Below, in pieces: positions 1 to 10,939 of a DNA stretch of 64,000 bases. A program made the position numbers and the translations under genes. Source of the stretch: Channallabes apus (Eukaryota; Chordata; Actinopteri; Siluriformes; Clariidae); NCBI GenBank assembly GCA_030522415.1, contig CM060130.1:22404465-22468464 (forward strand), in the 5' to 3' direction. A model generated the notes under the pieces. It was not told where the DNA came from. It saw nothing but the letters and a program-made list of their open reading frames with translations, and made no database searches. Every line of letters begins with the position of its first letter. The first letter of the stretch is position 1.

Positions 1-87
1 CGGTTCTAATAATAAATCAAGATCATCCCAGGGGCCGTAAAAAACCTTCTCCACATCCGGCCCGCGGGCCTTGACTCTGACATATGT
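1..87. repeat. Possible hAT-type repeat end
   Basis: A short stretch at the window edge holds a GC palindrome (CGGCCCGCGGGCC near 58-71) followed by a CTTGACTCTGACA segment. This resembles the subterminal sequence of common fish hAT-derived repeats. It stops where the Tc1 remnant begins. Nothing else can be said because the element runs out of the window. Confidence 0.25.
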
Positions 88-1380
88 GTTTTAGATTCAT
101 TACACACAAACTGAAGTAGTTCAAGCCTTTTATTGTTTTAATATTGATGATTGTGGCATACAGCTCATGAAAACCCAAAATCCCTATCTCAAAAAATTTG
201 CATATTTCATCCGACCAATAAAAGAAAAGTGTTTTTAATACAAAAATAGTCAACCTTCATATAATTATGTTCAGTTCTGCACTCAATACTTGGTCGGGAA
301 TCCTTTTGCAGGTACTTGTGTCTCTCAACTTTCTCTTCACAATATCCCACAGATTCTCTATGGGGTTCAGGTCAGGAGAGTTGGCAGGCCAATTGAGCAC
401 AGTAATACCCTGGTCAGTAAACCATTTACCAGTGGTTTTGGCTCTGTGAGCAGGTGCCAGGTCGTGCTGAAAAATGAAATCTTCATCTCCATAAAGCTTT
501 TCAGCAGATGGAAGCATGAAGTGCTCCAAAATCTCCTGATAGCTAGCTGCATTGAGCCTGCCCTTGATAAAACACAGTGGACCAACCCCAGCAGCTGACA
601 TGGCACCCCAGACCATCACTGACTGTGGGTACTTGACACTGGACTTCAGGCATTTTGGCATTTCCCTCTCCCCAGTCTTCCTCCAGACGCTGGCACCTTG
701 ATTTCCGAATGACATGCAAAATTTGCGACCTGTAGCCCATTTCCTGCACACGCCTGTACACTGTGGCTCTGGATGTTTCTACTCCAGACTCAGTCCACTG
801 CTTCCACAGGTCCCCCAAGGTCTAGAATCGGTCCTTCTCCACAATCTTCCTCAGGACCCGGTCACCTCTTCTCGTTGTGCAGCGTTTTCTGCCACACTTT
901 TTCCTTCCCACAGACTTCCCACTGAGGTGCCTTGATACAGCACTCTGGGAACAGCCTATTCATTCAGAAATTTCTTTCTGTGTCTTACCCTCTTGCTTGA
1001 GGGTGTCAATGATGGCCTTCTGGACAGCAGTCAGGTCGGCAGTCTTACCCATGATTGCGGTTTTGAGTAATGAACCAGGCTGGGAGTTTTTAAAAGCCTC
1101 AGGAATCTTTTGTAGGTGTTTATAGATAATTAGTTGATTCAGATGATTAGGTTAATAGCTCATTTAGAGAACCTTTTCATGATATGCTAATTTTTTGAGA
1201 TAGGGATTTTGGGTTTTCATGAGCTGTATGCCACAATCATCAATATTAAAACAATAAAAGGCTTGAACTACTTCAGTTGTGTGTAATGAATCTAAAATAT
1301 ATGAAAGTCTAATGTTTATCAGTACATTACAGAAAATAATGAACTTTATCACAATATGCTAATTTTTTGAGAAGGACCTG
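88..1380 (-). mobile_element. Tc1-like transposon, internally deleted
   Basis: Long inverted repeats bound this element. The segment near 92-215 is the reverse complement of the segment near 1185-1300, sharing the tracts around CATACAGCTCATGAAAACCC. The right end is complete: it closes with GAGAAGGACCTG followed by the TA target at 1381-1382. The left terminal 80 or so bases are missing, so this is a one-ended relic. It carries a decayed transposase on the minus strand. It lies next to a truncated copy of a piggyBac-like element (1410-3109), which it probably entered and then lost its outer flank with. Confidence 0.85.
257..1052 (-). pseudogene. Tc1 transposase, broken
   Basis: The start codon at 1052 opens a helix-turn-helix N terminus beginning MGKTADLTAVQKAI. 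In-frame TGA (codon 31) and TAG stops follow, then the second HTH (around 818-700, with the ATVYRRVQEMGYRSQ segment). A deletion then shifts the frame and removes the segment holding the first catalytic Asp. The remaining C-terminal frame (751-257) keeps the second Asp in FQHDLAPAHRAK and the SPDLNPIENLW motif with the Glu. The last residues are lost after KRKLRD and replaced by unrelated sequence. With two stops, an internal deletion and a missing catalytic residue, it cannot encode an active enzyme. Family assignment (Tc1/mariner DDE) is secure. Confidence 0.85.
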
Positions 1381-1953
1381 TATGTGTTATTTCACAATCT
1401 GCAAATGTTACACACTGCAGCCATAATTCAATTTGAGTTTTAAAAAACACCATCCACTGGACATTACACACATATTGAACACATTCTAAACAATTACATC
1501 TTATCAGGTATTTGTAAATACACGCTAAACAAAAGGGATTATATACATTTACACCAATGAAATATTAATAAGCATCACTTAGCTACATAAGGCAGTATTT
1601 TAGCCACCTGCAACTTGCTTGTTTGTGCTAAATAACATTACTGATAGCAGTGTTATAAGCTAACCAAAATGGAGCCAAATACACATTAGCAACCATAATC
1701 TAAAGCTATCCAAAATAAGGTGAATATAACCATCTGTAAACTCCATAAGGCATTAGCTTAGCCACCGGGAAATATCATGTTTGTGCTACATGAGGCAGCA
1801 TGCTAGCACGATTTACCTAAACTATATAAATGGCATTGAAAGCCAATGTGTCACACAAGCTGACAAGAGCTAGCTGTAGTGAGGAAAATATTTACTAATA
1901 TTAGTTTAATATTATCAGAATAAGAGTTATATAAGACTTAATAACTTACCCAG

Positions 1954-2091
1954 TGTAGCATGGGTCTATTCTCTGTTCAAAATGCTCCCGTTCGTCGTCG
2001 GAGTCACACAGTCTTCTTCTGAGGTAAATGTAAACTTTCCAGAACATTCTGAAGAGTTTCCTCGGATGTGTAAGCGCGTGCCATCTTCCAA
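1954..2091 (-). pseudogene. piggyBac-like first exon (copy A)
   Basis: On the minus strand an ATG preceded by GGAAG opens MARAYTSEETLQNVLES, which resembles the N terminus of piggyBac-family transposases. It stops after about 26 codons (KKTV then TGA). The downstream acidic frame (CDSDDEREHFEQRIDPCY) is read one frame over and ends at a GTAAGT donor. The same stop and frame relation occur in the second copy (59490-59624). The lesion therefore predates both copies, or the true start lies in the other frame, which is open for 60 codons in both. Confidence 0.5.
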
Positions 2092-2840
2092 AACGTGCTG
2101 AAAACTCACTGAATCGGAGTATTTTCAAACCTGTCTCTCTGTGTTCGTTTTTTCATGCCGGTGTCCGGGGGCGTGGTCTAGTATGTAAATTACCCGGACT
2201 GATTTCCGTGTGATTGGCGCATGGGCGTGTCCTGCCTCGGGTCATTAGCATATAAGTGTGACAGAAATTCTGTGCCTCTCCTTGGTTTCATACGGATTAC
2301 ATAAACTGAGAATATTTGTTTTCAATGTGACTTGCATCATTTAAAAGTAGACACTTTAAGCTTTATATAGATATATTTCTCATTTCAGTTAATTTTAGTG
2401 ACGTGTTTCAAAAAGATTTTCACGGAGACTGAGGTTTCATATATGTGCATATATCCTCATATACTGCATGTGGCCAATTAGGATTAGTTTTTTGCATTTT
2501 TTTTGTTACTTCTTAGTTATTGCCTTGATAATAGAAAATATGAGCTAGGCATCATGTATGACAGTTGCCAAAGTGAGATATGAGCTAAAATGACCAGATC
2601 CTGCCATAGGAGACATATCTTGTATGTACATATACAGTAGGGCTTATATGTGGATATAAAGAAGCAATACAGGAGACCTATATGGCCTGTATATGCACAT
2701 ATATGCACCTCAATGTTGCCTACATGTGGCATATATACGCATATATGCAGCATATATACGCATATATGCAGCATATATATTATCATATATGTGCATATAT
2801 ACTGCATATAGGTTTCATATATGCGCATATATCCTCATAT

Positions 2841-3022
2841 TTACATTTACATTTAGGCATTTGGCAGACGCTCTTATCCAGAGCGACTTACATTTTTATC
2901 TCATTATACATCTGAGCAGTTGAGGGTTAAGGGCCTTGCTCAAGGGCCCAACAGTGGCAACTTGGTGGTTGTGGGGTTTGAACCTTAGTCCAATGCCTTA
3001 ACCACTGAGCTACCCCTGGCCC
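2841..3022 (-). repeat. tRNA-derived SINE
   Basis: The reverse complement starts with GGGTAGCTCAGTGGTTAAGG, an A-box-like tract, and holds GGTTCAAACCC, a B box, as expected for a tRNA-derived Pol III head. The tail ends in TAAATGTAA. A 5-bp target duplication CATAT flanks it (2836-2840 and 3023-3027). It sits inside copy A of the piggyBac-like element and is absent from the other copy. Fragments of the same family end occur at about 22195-22235 and 29918-29962. Confidence 0.8.
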
Positions 3023-3109
3023 CATATAGGTGCGGTTATATGCGCATATATACTGCATATAGGTTTCATATATGCGCATATATCCTCATATAGGTTCTTT
3101 CCATGTGGG

Positions 3110-3437
3110 GCACGCACACTGCTCTGGGTCAGACACAGACAACGGGAAACAGGAACTAAGGTCTCAAACAAATGCTTCCCAACAGAATACCGTAGGTCGC
3201 ATCGCCAAAATTCTTTCACCGTGAGTGGCAGGAACTTCCAGACTACAACATATTGAATTCTCATGCCTGTAGAGTGTATTATAATGACGTGGCGACAGTG
3301 TAAAAACACCCTCCGATGTTAAATGCGAGCCGAAAATTGAGTACTTTTGAACGGCAAACAGGAATTAAGCTCTCAAGTGAGTAAACTAGACAGCAAGGTA
3401 AATACATAAAACTTACCGTCAAATTATTTTTTTTCCT

Positions 3438-3486
<49 letters not shown>

Positions 3487-4470
3487 TTATTATTATTTTT
3501 TTTTTAAGCACCATGGCAAATCTCTTGTAGTCAATTTTTTAACCTGTTTTAAACACATTCACACATGCATACACATTTTTATAGAAATGCACTTAGTTAA
3601 TTTAATTTGCCTTACATTGTTGAATGAGGATGGGTTCCACAACCAAAAATCAACATTGATTCAATGTTTGTCTTTTCAACACTGAAAAGCATTGAATTAT
3701 CAACATTGATTCAACATTATTTAGCATTGAAAAATCAACCTCAACCAAAATGATGATTCTGATGAAATTTCAACATTGAATCAATGTCACCTTGCTATCT
3801 GGGAACACTCTTCATTGGGTAGTGCAGCTCTTGTAATAGGGACATTAATAGTATTTTCGAAGCTTGAGCATGTTTTTGAGTTAAAGTGGGGAGACATTGT
3901 GAGTGTGTGACACTGACAGTAAGCTGTAATATTAACTACAGACCATTAAGTTCTCTAAAGTCACATCTGACTGCTGCTGGTGCTGCCAGTGATATTTAAA
4001 ACGGCCAATAAAAAAATAAACTGGGAAATAAACGGTAAACTACCCCAAACACATTTCATTAAATAAAACATCACTTACCACGAATAGTCCGTTAAGCCGC
4101 CATCTTCATGTCTGTAGTTTGGCAGCGTCAGTATGGCGGGGGTGGAGGCGGGTTGTTAAAATCACGTGATTGCAACTCAGCGCAGCTGGCTTGTTTTAAC
4201 GTGTTCTTGAGAATGAAGCGCCATCTAGTGGTGGCACCAGGTAAATGAATAAATAGGCCTTGAATGGGCGTGTTTACTGTGAAATCTTGACACGCCTTTC
4301 TGGCAGAAAAATGGAGGGGGGATTACGGCGTGCAAAGGCCATTCACACGCCATTTACATGTCAGCCACACGGTCGCGGCTATTTGGCGTGGCTCCCACTG
4401 TAATTCTGTAACTGATGACTGATTATGATCACATTAATCATCCAGTTCACTCTCCTGCTTAATATTTTAA
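3110..4470. other. Non-coding; repeats and a possible MITE
   Basis: No coding exon is recognised here. A (TA)n run occupies about 3440-3482. At about 3640-3800 repeated CAACATTGATTCAATG and ATTGAATCAATGT tracts form inverted pairs and end in ACCTTGCTATCTGGG, a layout like short non-autonomous DNA transposons of fish. A CTCF-like motif lies at 4218-4232. At 4265-4400 a further short repeat-like tract (GGCGTGT and ACACGCC words in both orientations) appears. Confidence 0.4.
4218..4232 (-). promoter_or_regulatory. CTCF-like motif
   Basis: The + strand reads GCGCCATCTAGTGGT, which fits the vertebrate CTCF core (GCGCCMYCTRGTGG in this orientation). It lies 240 bases upstream of the first coiled-coil exon. 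A motif match alone does not prove binding. Confidence 0.4.
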
Positions 4471-4472
4471 AG

Positions 4473-5744
4473 ATCCGAAGGGAGCATTAAAATCACTGGA
4501 ACATAAAGACCAACAGCTGGAGGATTATAAAAGACAAATAGAGAATAAAGATACAGAACTGAGAAACAGAGAGAAAATCATCGAGGAGAAAGACGCACAA
4601 CTCAAAGATACAAATACAAGACTAGAGAAGATGAGTAAAGAGATAGAGGAGAGAGACAGAGCTCTACATGAGAGACATCAACAACTGAAACTGAAAGACA
4701 CACAGATACAGGAGACACAAATACAAGTGGAGGAAAAGGACAACAGACTTGTGGAGAAGGAGGAAGAATTAAATGACAAAAATGAAGAGCTGAAGATTCT
4801 AAAAGAACGTTTAGAGACTAATGAGAAGACTCTTTCTGAGAGAGACGCAGTGTTAATGGAAACTAATAATAAACTTCAACATGCTACTGAACAAGTTAAA
4901 GAGAAAATCTCACAACTGGAGAATATGAACAAACTGCTGAGTGAGAAAGAAACACAGCTGAAGAACACAGATAAAGAGCTGGAAACCAGTAAAGACAAAC
5001 TGGAGACACTGGGACAGGAGCTGCAGGACGAGAAGAGACAACTAGAGGAGATGATGATCGTACTGGAGCAACAGAAAACTGACTTATCAGAAAAAAACAA
5101 ACAGCTTGAAGAGACGGAGAGACGTCTAACTGAGAGAGAGACACAGCTAATGGAGAGAGACAAACAGCTTCAGGAGAAAGACAAATGCCTGACAGATAAT
5201 CAACAAACACTTCAGATGAAGGACAAGACACTGGAAGAGAAGGATACACTGCTCAGAGAGGTGAAAGAAGAATTACATAGAACAAATCACATGTTAGAAG
5301 AAAATGAGACTCAGTTGAAAGAGAAAGAAAGACAACTGGAGAGTGTAATGAAAGAGCTGGTTACCAGTAAAACCAAACTGAAGGAGGGAGACAAAGAGCT
5401 GCAGGAGAAAGACAGACTTTTAAATGAGAGAGCTGATGCACTTAAGATGAAGGACAAGACACTAGAAGAGAAGGACACACTGCTCAGTGATGTGAAAAAT
5501 AAACTGGAGAAAACAAAGAGGACATTAGAGGAGAAACAGGCACAGCTGGAAGACAAAGAGAGACAACTGGAGAGTGTGGAGAATGAACTGGAATCCAGTA
5601 AAAACAAAGTAACTGAACGAGACAAACAGCTTCAGGAGAAAGACAGACTTCTAGTGGAAACAAAGCAGCTGCAGGAACAAACATATCCAGAATCATCAAC
5701 CCCCATCAGGAGAAGAAACAGCAAGGAAGGGTTACATCCACGTA
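4473..5744 (+). CDS. Coiled-coil exon of GIMAP-type gene, unit 1
   Basis: An open 1272-nt exon is bordered by TTTTAAAG and A/GTGAGT, phase 1 on both sides. It encodes about 424 residues made almost wholly of Glu, Lys, Gln, Leu and Asp in heptad-like repeats (recurring LQEKD, LEEKD, LLREVKEEL), so a long parallel coiled coil is expected. It has no other domain. It matches the exon at 48634-49905 closely and has exactly the same length although small compensating 3-nt indels occur at both ends. The upstream exons that should supply the N terminus are not seen before it in this window. The downstream exons at 6978, 9486 and 9567 join in phase. The protein would be cytosolic or membrane-linked depending on the missing 5' part. 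Confidence 0.75.
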
Positions 5745-5797
5745 GTGAGTAATTTGTTATTTGTATTAGTTAAAATTAGTTTTTTTTAAAACATCAG

Positions 5798-6176
5798 GGT
5801 GTAGTGGTTAGCACTGTCGCCTTGCACCTCCAGGGTCTGGGTTCGATTCCCCGGCCAGGCTCGATTCCAGTCTCTGTGTGCATGGAGTTTGCATGTTCTC
5901 CCCGTGCTTGGTGGGTTTCCTCCGGGTACTCCGGTTTCCTCCCACAGTCCAAAGATATGCAGGTTAGGATTAATTGGCGATGCTAAATTGCCCGTAGTGT
6001 GTGATTGAGTGTGAGTGTGAGTGTGTGTATGTGTGTGTGCCCTGCGATGGATTGGCACCCTGTCCAGGGTGTACCCCGCCTAGTGCCCGAAGTCTCCTGG
6101 GATAGGCTCCAGGTCCCCCGCGACCCTGAACACAGGATTAAGCGGTATAGAAAATGAATGAATGAATGAAGGAATA
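5798..6176 (+). repeat. tRNA-derived V-SINE-like element
   Basis: The head carries TAGTGGTTAGCACTGTCGCC (A box) and GGTTCGATTCC (B box). A conserved core follows (GGGTTTCCTCCGGGTACTCC region), then an (ATGA)n tail. A 10-bp target duplication AAAACATCAG flanks it (5788-5797, 6177-6186). The equivalent intron of unit 2 lacks it, so it inserted after the gene duplication. Confidence 0.9.
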
Positions 6177-6363
6177 AAAACATCAGTACAACTAGTGAAT
6201 GTGCACCTAATAAATGCACATATATACATGAAATATATTGTAATGATACTTAATGCTGCAACTCTTCAGCTACTGTAAGGACATGTAATTTAAACAGTGA
6301 AAGTGGTGAATTATAGTGTATAAAACATTATACACTACTTTAATGATATTCTCTGTCTAACTC

Positions 6364-6921
6364 TGTCATGTCTTCCATATGAGTAGAGAACGCAAGTGCA
6401 GGTTTACAGGGAAATAAGGTTTTTATTCTCTAATAATTCAGTCACAAAAACAAGGAGTGCAGCGACGCCTGCTAGGACTGCTCCAGGCCGGGTCTGCAGG
6501 CGGGCTAACAAAAGAACAGAAAAACAACAGATTAACAGCTGGTATTCGTCCGTGAACTTGAGACGACACGAGGACTGCTTTCGTCCCGGTTTCAGCTTAG
6601 CCTTAAAGAAGGTTTTCTTTGAAAAAACTCCGCCTCGCCTGCACATGCCACTCAGCCCTGGGAGAGAAAGAGAGAGAGAGAGACACAGTGAACATGAAAA
6701 CACAGGAGGGTGCACAACATTGAACAGACAGGGTGCTACGGGTTCGGCTAGAATATATAGTGACACACAGGGGAGACACAGGTGAACTTGATCTTGACAT
6801 TTAGTCTGGTTGACGGGGAAACAATATACACGTAGACACAGTAGGGGGAGACAAAGCGACGGCTCAGTAGTCCGGTGAGCATGATCTTCTCCCCCAGAGC
6901 TGAGGAGGCTTGGATGTTACA
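6364..6921. mobile_element. Solo LTR, 558 bp
   Basis: The segment begins TGTCATG and ends GTTACA, and is flanked by a perfect 5-bp duplication AACTC (6359-6363 and 6922-6926). It contains no protein ORF of note. The site in unit 2 (near 50100) is empty. This is what a single LTR left by recombination between two LTRs looks like. The parent family was not identified. Confidence 0.8.
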
Positions 6922-6977
6922 AACTCTACCTTCTGAAGAATGTCTCTCTCATTCTGACTGGTTCTGATGTTTCCTAG

Positions 6978-7049
6978 TGAGTGGAGAGACTCAGGACTCA
7001 GCAGCACCAATCAGGAGAAGAAACAGTATGGATGAAGGTCGTCCTACAT
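6978..7049 (+). CDS. 72-nt linker exon, unit 1
   Basis: The exon is flanked by TTTCCTAG and GTAAGT, and is phase 1 to phase 1. Joined to the coiled-coil exon it encodes MSGETQDSAAPIRRRNSMDE and a few more residues, a polar linker. The PIRRRNS stretch echoes the end of the coiled-coil exon, suggesting an old internal exon duplication. The counterpart in unit 2 is 50171-50242. Confidence 0.65.
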
Positions 7050-7242
7050 GTAAGTGATTAAAAATATAATTGTCTAAATCTGCTTATTCTGTCTCTTCAT
7101 AGACATCTACCCCTAAACTAGTGTTGAGTTACACACTGAACACTAACTTTAATTAGATTACAGTGAAAATATCAATATTGTAACTCTGGCATTAAACAGT
7201 ATCAGTAAAAAATAATGAGAAATAGAAGCACATGTTGTCCTT

Positions 7243-7841
7243 CCCAAGTAAAAAAAAAAGTATGCTAAGTATATTAAATCCTAGCGTGCCAAAGCATACT
7301 TAAATGTACTTGCTCCAGACTAATGACTAGTATACTTGAAGTTTGCTATTTTGGAACAACTAATTTTGTACTAAGTGTATTTAAGTTGTAATTAAATTGT
7401 AGAAAAGCACAATTTTAAGTGTATTAAGTATACTTGTGTGTGCTAAAGTGGAACAACTTTAAGTATACTTTAGTACACTTAAAGTATATGGCTGTGTGTG
7501 TACTAATGTACATACCTGACAGTATTATTAATACAATTTAAGTATATATTTAATGTATTATAAGTACATTACAGCTATTTTTACTGTATTACAAATACAT
7601 GATTAATACACTATGAGTATATTCTTATTGCAGCAGTAGCATGCTGTTATACTTCTAGCCAATTACAAATACTAAAAAAAGTACACTTTGTGGTTAATAC
7701 AAATAGACTTTATTGTATCATACAGTACACACAACCTTCTATAATACAGTAGCGTTTTTCGACGCTAGCAGGGAACTTGGAGGACGAGTGAGTTTGGTGG
7801 CTACACAATGTAATGACTGGGAGTAGTTTATTTAACCAGCG

Positions 7842-7872
<31 letters not shown>

Positions 7873-9325
7873 CTATTCAGTTATTAGCTAGAACTGGAGA
7901 ACGGTAGCAGAATGCAGCACATACACGCGTAGAGATAACACACATGTACACATACTCAAACTTGGCCGAAGCCACTAACCTAAACACACGTCCCAAACAG
8001 GGTGAACACAAAAAGAACACCTCCCGCAAGGCATGACGGTCGCAAGCCGCCGCCCCGCCCTCAATACTGTATTGCAAATGTATTACCAGTACATTAAGTG
8101 TTTAGGATATGCTAAATGCATTTTCTACACAATAACATGTTTTTGAAAAGCATTACATCAGTAATTATGAGGCAGATTTTATTCATGAGTTCAACAGATT
8201 TAATTTGCACAAGGTTACAAAAAAGCACTACTACAGTTTATTTGTGCTCAACAAAAGGCAGGTTGTCTCACAAACACACAAACTAAAATATAAACTGTTG
8301 TGTGAACACAGACAGACATTAGTATTAGAATCTACAGCTACAGTATTAGTTTAAACCTGGTGTGTGAACACAGACAGACATTAGTATTAGAATCTACAGC
8401 TACAGTATTAGTTTAAACCTGGTGTGTGAACACAGACAGACATTAGTATTAGAATCTACAGCTACAGTATTAGTTTAAACCTGGTGTGTGAACACAGACA
8501 GACATTAGTATTAGAATCTACAGGTACAGTATTAGTTTAAACCTGGTGTGTTGATTCTCTTACACAGAGACTGAAAACAGGCCGAGAGCTACAGAGCCAT
8601 TATACCACAAGCAAAGTACACAACACATTAACAACAACACATTAGACAATATAAACTATAGATTAAAGTATGTACTTAATTTAAAACCGTAAAATTTACC
8701 TTATGCAGATGAAAATAAAATAATAACGATACGAACTAACGCACGCGATGATGCACCTTCAGCCGTTAATTCAAACTAGAAGTGGAGAACTGGGGAGCCA
8801 ATCAGAGAACGGACAGTCCGAATCTGCCTGCCTCTAGCTGTGATTGGCTGGTGGAGCGCCGTCTAGTCTCCGGTTGGCTGTAATAGTCGCAGAGTTTACA
8901 ACGCTGCTGCAGTTTGTGTGTCGCTTTATGACAGTGAGCGGACAGAAGAGTGAGGAGTAAAAACATAAATTACCTTGAACGGCAAAAGTGATTTTGAGCG
9001 CGCAGGAACGAGTTTGAGATCGCGCGCGCGAGGGAGAGATTCAGCGTGCAAAAACGAGTCTAAAAGCACACGCGCACGAGAGAGTAGTGCACTCAATATA
9101 AGCACATTTACATTTAACTGATAATATTCTGAGACTACCGTATATTAAAATTAGTATTCTAATATATACTTTCTGTACATTTGTACAATGATTATTTCGA
9201 GCATATTTTTAAAAATATATACCAAAAATATATTGAAAAACAAGTTTAAATAAGTATACTTTGGAAATTAGACCAGCCTTTCACTTAAAGTATATTTTCC
9301 AATAATATATCTTTGGAACGTGTAC
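7243..9325. mobile_element. 2-kb AAGTATACTT-rich non-autonomous element
   Basis: Comparison with the unit 2 intron (50430-50480) shows about 2.08 kb of extra sequence here. Its two ends carry many inverted AAGTATAC/GTATACTT words (7255-7480 and 9170-9320), typical of a palindrome-rich non-autonomous DNA transposon. The inside holds (GC)n(AC)n at about 7842-7872, a 62-bp tandem repeat (8299-8546) and a CpG-rich tract (8740-9090). No transposase is present. The ends are approximate and no clean target duplication was found. Confidence 0.5.
8299..8546. repeat. 62-bp minisatellite, 4 copies
   Basis: Four head-to-tail copies start at 8299, 8361, 8423 and 8485, each beginning TGTGTGAACACAGACAGACA and ending TTTAAACCTGG. 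They are nearly identical (one C to G change in the last copy), so the array is young or kept uniform. Confidence 0.95.
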
Positions 9326-9485
9326 TATCACTCATGGGTGGAGCTTCCAATAACACAAATGTTTAATTCTAGCTCAACACATGTACTGTAATTGCTGTTT
9401 AAAAAAAAATATTTGTGTTGTGGAATTTAAATTTGTTTCACATAAAGGCTTACGCTTATCTGATTTAATCATTATTGTCCTACAG

Positions 9486-9525
9486 TCCACCACCAGAGAA
9501 CAACATAATCACCACAATGCAGTAA
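9486..9525 (+). pseudogene. Small linker exon, unit 1, frameshifted
   Basis: The exon follows CCTACAG and precedes GTAAGTGATT. It is 40 nt long, whereas the unit 2 counterpart (50935-50970) is 36 nt and symmetric (phase 1 to 1). The 4 extra bases (CCACCAGAG against TGACG) shift the frame and give a TAA within the exon. Skipping this exon would keep the frame between 6978-7049 and 9567, so a shortened product is conceivable. Otherwise unit 1 is a pseudogene. Confidence 0.6.
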
Positions 9526-9566
9526 GTAAGTGATTCTGTATTAAATTATTTATTCTTCATTTTCAG

Positions 9567-10237
9567 TGGGTGGAGAATCGTCTAGTCCACATTCTCCAGT
9601 GTCGGTTCCTGTAGCAGAACTGAGGCTGGTGCTGCTGGGGAGGACGGGGTCTGGGAAGCGTGCAGCAGGAAACACCATCCTGAGCAGAGAGGAGAGGAAC
9701 CAGGCTGCTACATCTACAGCTACATCTACATCCACCCAGCAGAGTGAGAGCACACAGGGGGAGGTGGCTGGGAGGAAGGTGACTGTGGTGGAAACTCCTG
9801 ACTGGTTCTCTCCTGGACTCTCTCTGGAGAAGCTGAGACAGGACGTGGCAAACTGTGTCCATCTGTCTGCTCCAGGACCTCATGCCTTCCTCCTGGTCAT
9901 ACCTGTAAAGCAGCCTACAGGAGAGGAGAGAGGGATTCTGGAGAAAATGGAGGAGATTTTTGGAGAGAGATGTTGGAGAAACACCATGATCATATTCAGT
10001 GTTACTGATGATCTTCAGAAGAAGAAAATTGACGAGTTTATCCAATCAGGGGATCAGGAGGTCCAGAGACTAATGGAGAAGTGTGGGAACAGGTTTCACT
10101 GTCTCAACATTAATGAGAGTGGAGATGGTTCTCAGGTCTCAGACCTGCTGGAGAAGATAGAGAAGATGGTGGAAGGAAGCAGAGAGAAATTCTACAGCAG
10201 TCTGTCTACCTGGAGACAGAATCTCAGATTAGAGTGA
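9567..10237 (+). CDS. AIG1/GIMAP GTPase exon, unit 1 (degenerating)
   Basis: After TTTTCAG the exon enters with phase 1 and encodes about 223 residues of an AIG1-type GTPase, the GIMAP family acting in lymphocyte survival and on endomembranes. The P-loop reads GRTGSGKRAAGN, with Arg where the family has the Mg-binding Ser or Thr. The G3 motif reads VVETPDWF, with Glu in place of Asp. The conserved box LSAPGPHAFLLVIPV is intact, followed by the G4-like SVTDDL. The frame ends early at TGA (10235-10237) after KFYSSLSTWRQN, through an indel relative to the downstream helical tail. The two substitutions at nucleotide-binding positions and the frameshifted upstream exon suggest this copy no longer makes an active GTPase. 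Confidence 0.75.
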
Positions 10238-10896
10238 TGGAGACTAAGATACTGAAGGAAAGAGAAGAGAAAAGGTTGAGAGTGGAGATGGGAGTGAAGG
10301 AAAAAATAGATAAGGAGGTGCAGAACTCTCTGAGAAAAATGGAGGGAGTGATTCAGGAGCATGAAGGAGACATCAGACAACTGAATGACTGAACAACTGA
10401 ACTGGAGAGAAAGATGAAAGAAGAGAGAGATGAAGAGAAAAAGAAAGAACTTGAGAGGGAGTTAAAACGAGAGGTAGAGAGAAGGACAGAAATGGAAGAT
10501 AAGGTGAAGAAACTAAAAGAAAAGAGAGAGAGGGAGAGGAGAGAGATGGAGGAGAGGCACCAACAGGAGATGGAGGAGATCAGGGAGGTGTATGAAGGAG
10601 AGGTCAGGATGGAGACAGAGAGAAACCTCATGAAGATCATCCTGCCTGAACTCCTGAGAAACATTTTGGCCTCAAAAACAAGGTTGCAGGAAGAGTTCAG
10701 CAGACAGATGGAGGAGAAGAACAGAGAGCTGGAGACTCTTAAACAGAAACATTCAGATCTCACAGAGACTCACAGTCTGTGTAAAGAGGTTTATGGGAAA
10801 ACTGTGAGCAGCTCAGAGTCAGAGAGAGCAGCTGTAACAGGAGAGGTGTCGAAGGGAATCTTTCAGACATTGACCGACTATTTTGTCACTGGATAA
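10238..10896 (+). pseudogene. Out-of-frame helical tail of GIMAP unit 1
   Basis: After the early stop the sequence still encodes a charged helical tail in another frame. It has one further in-frame TGA at 10389-10391, where unit 2 has CGA. From 10414 it is open for 160 residues (KKLKEKRERERREMEERHQQ, then NLMKIILPELLRNILASK) and ends at TAA after TDYFVTG. GIMAP proteins commonly end in such a coiled tail, so this is the lost C terminus. Confidence 0.75.
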
Positions 10897-10933
10897 CAGA
10901 GTTTATAAAACCACAGACACTCAAACAGTCTGA

Positions 10934-10939
10934 AATAAA
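10934..10939 (+). promoter_or_regulatory. Polyadenylation signal, unit 1
   Basis: AATAAA lies 38 bases after the old stop codon of the helical tail. It is conserved in unit 2 at 52361-52366. Confidence 0.5.

Larger units (their letters stand above)
1410..3109 (-). mobile_element. Half copy of piggyBac-like element (copy A)
   Basis: Read on the minus strand, this region matches the left half of the 4-kb element at 58362-62406. The terminal tract ending ATGTGGG at 3109, the palindromic arm of CATATATGCGCATATATG units, the exon-like segment at about 1946-2128 and the intron that follows are all present. It lacks the matching right half, and about 135 bases found at 60150-60285 of the other copy are absent. 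A tRNA-derived SINE (2841-3022) has inserted into the palindromic arm. Two copies in inverted orientation 57 kb apart show the family is dispersed. Confidence 0.75.

Noticed and set aside
4876..5625. Ser-rich minus-strand ORFs across the coiled-coil exon (also 49034-49407).
   Set aside because: They are complementary shadows of the Lys/Glu/Gln heptad repeats; the + strand frame has splice borders and is conserved between units.
8299..8546. A CRISPR-like array.
   Set aside because: The units are contiguous 62-bp tandem repeats without spacers, in a fish genome. It is a minisatellite.
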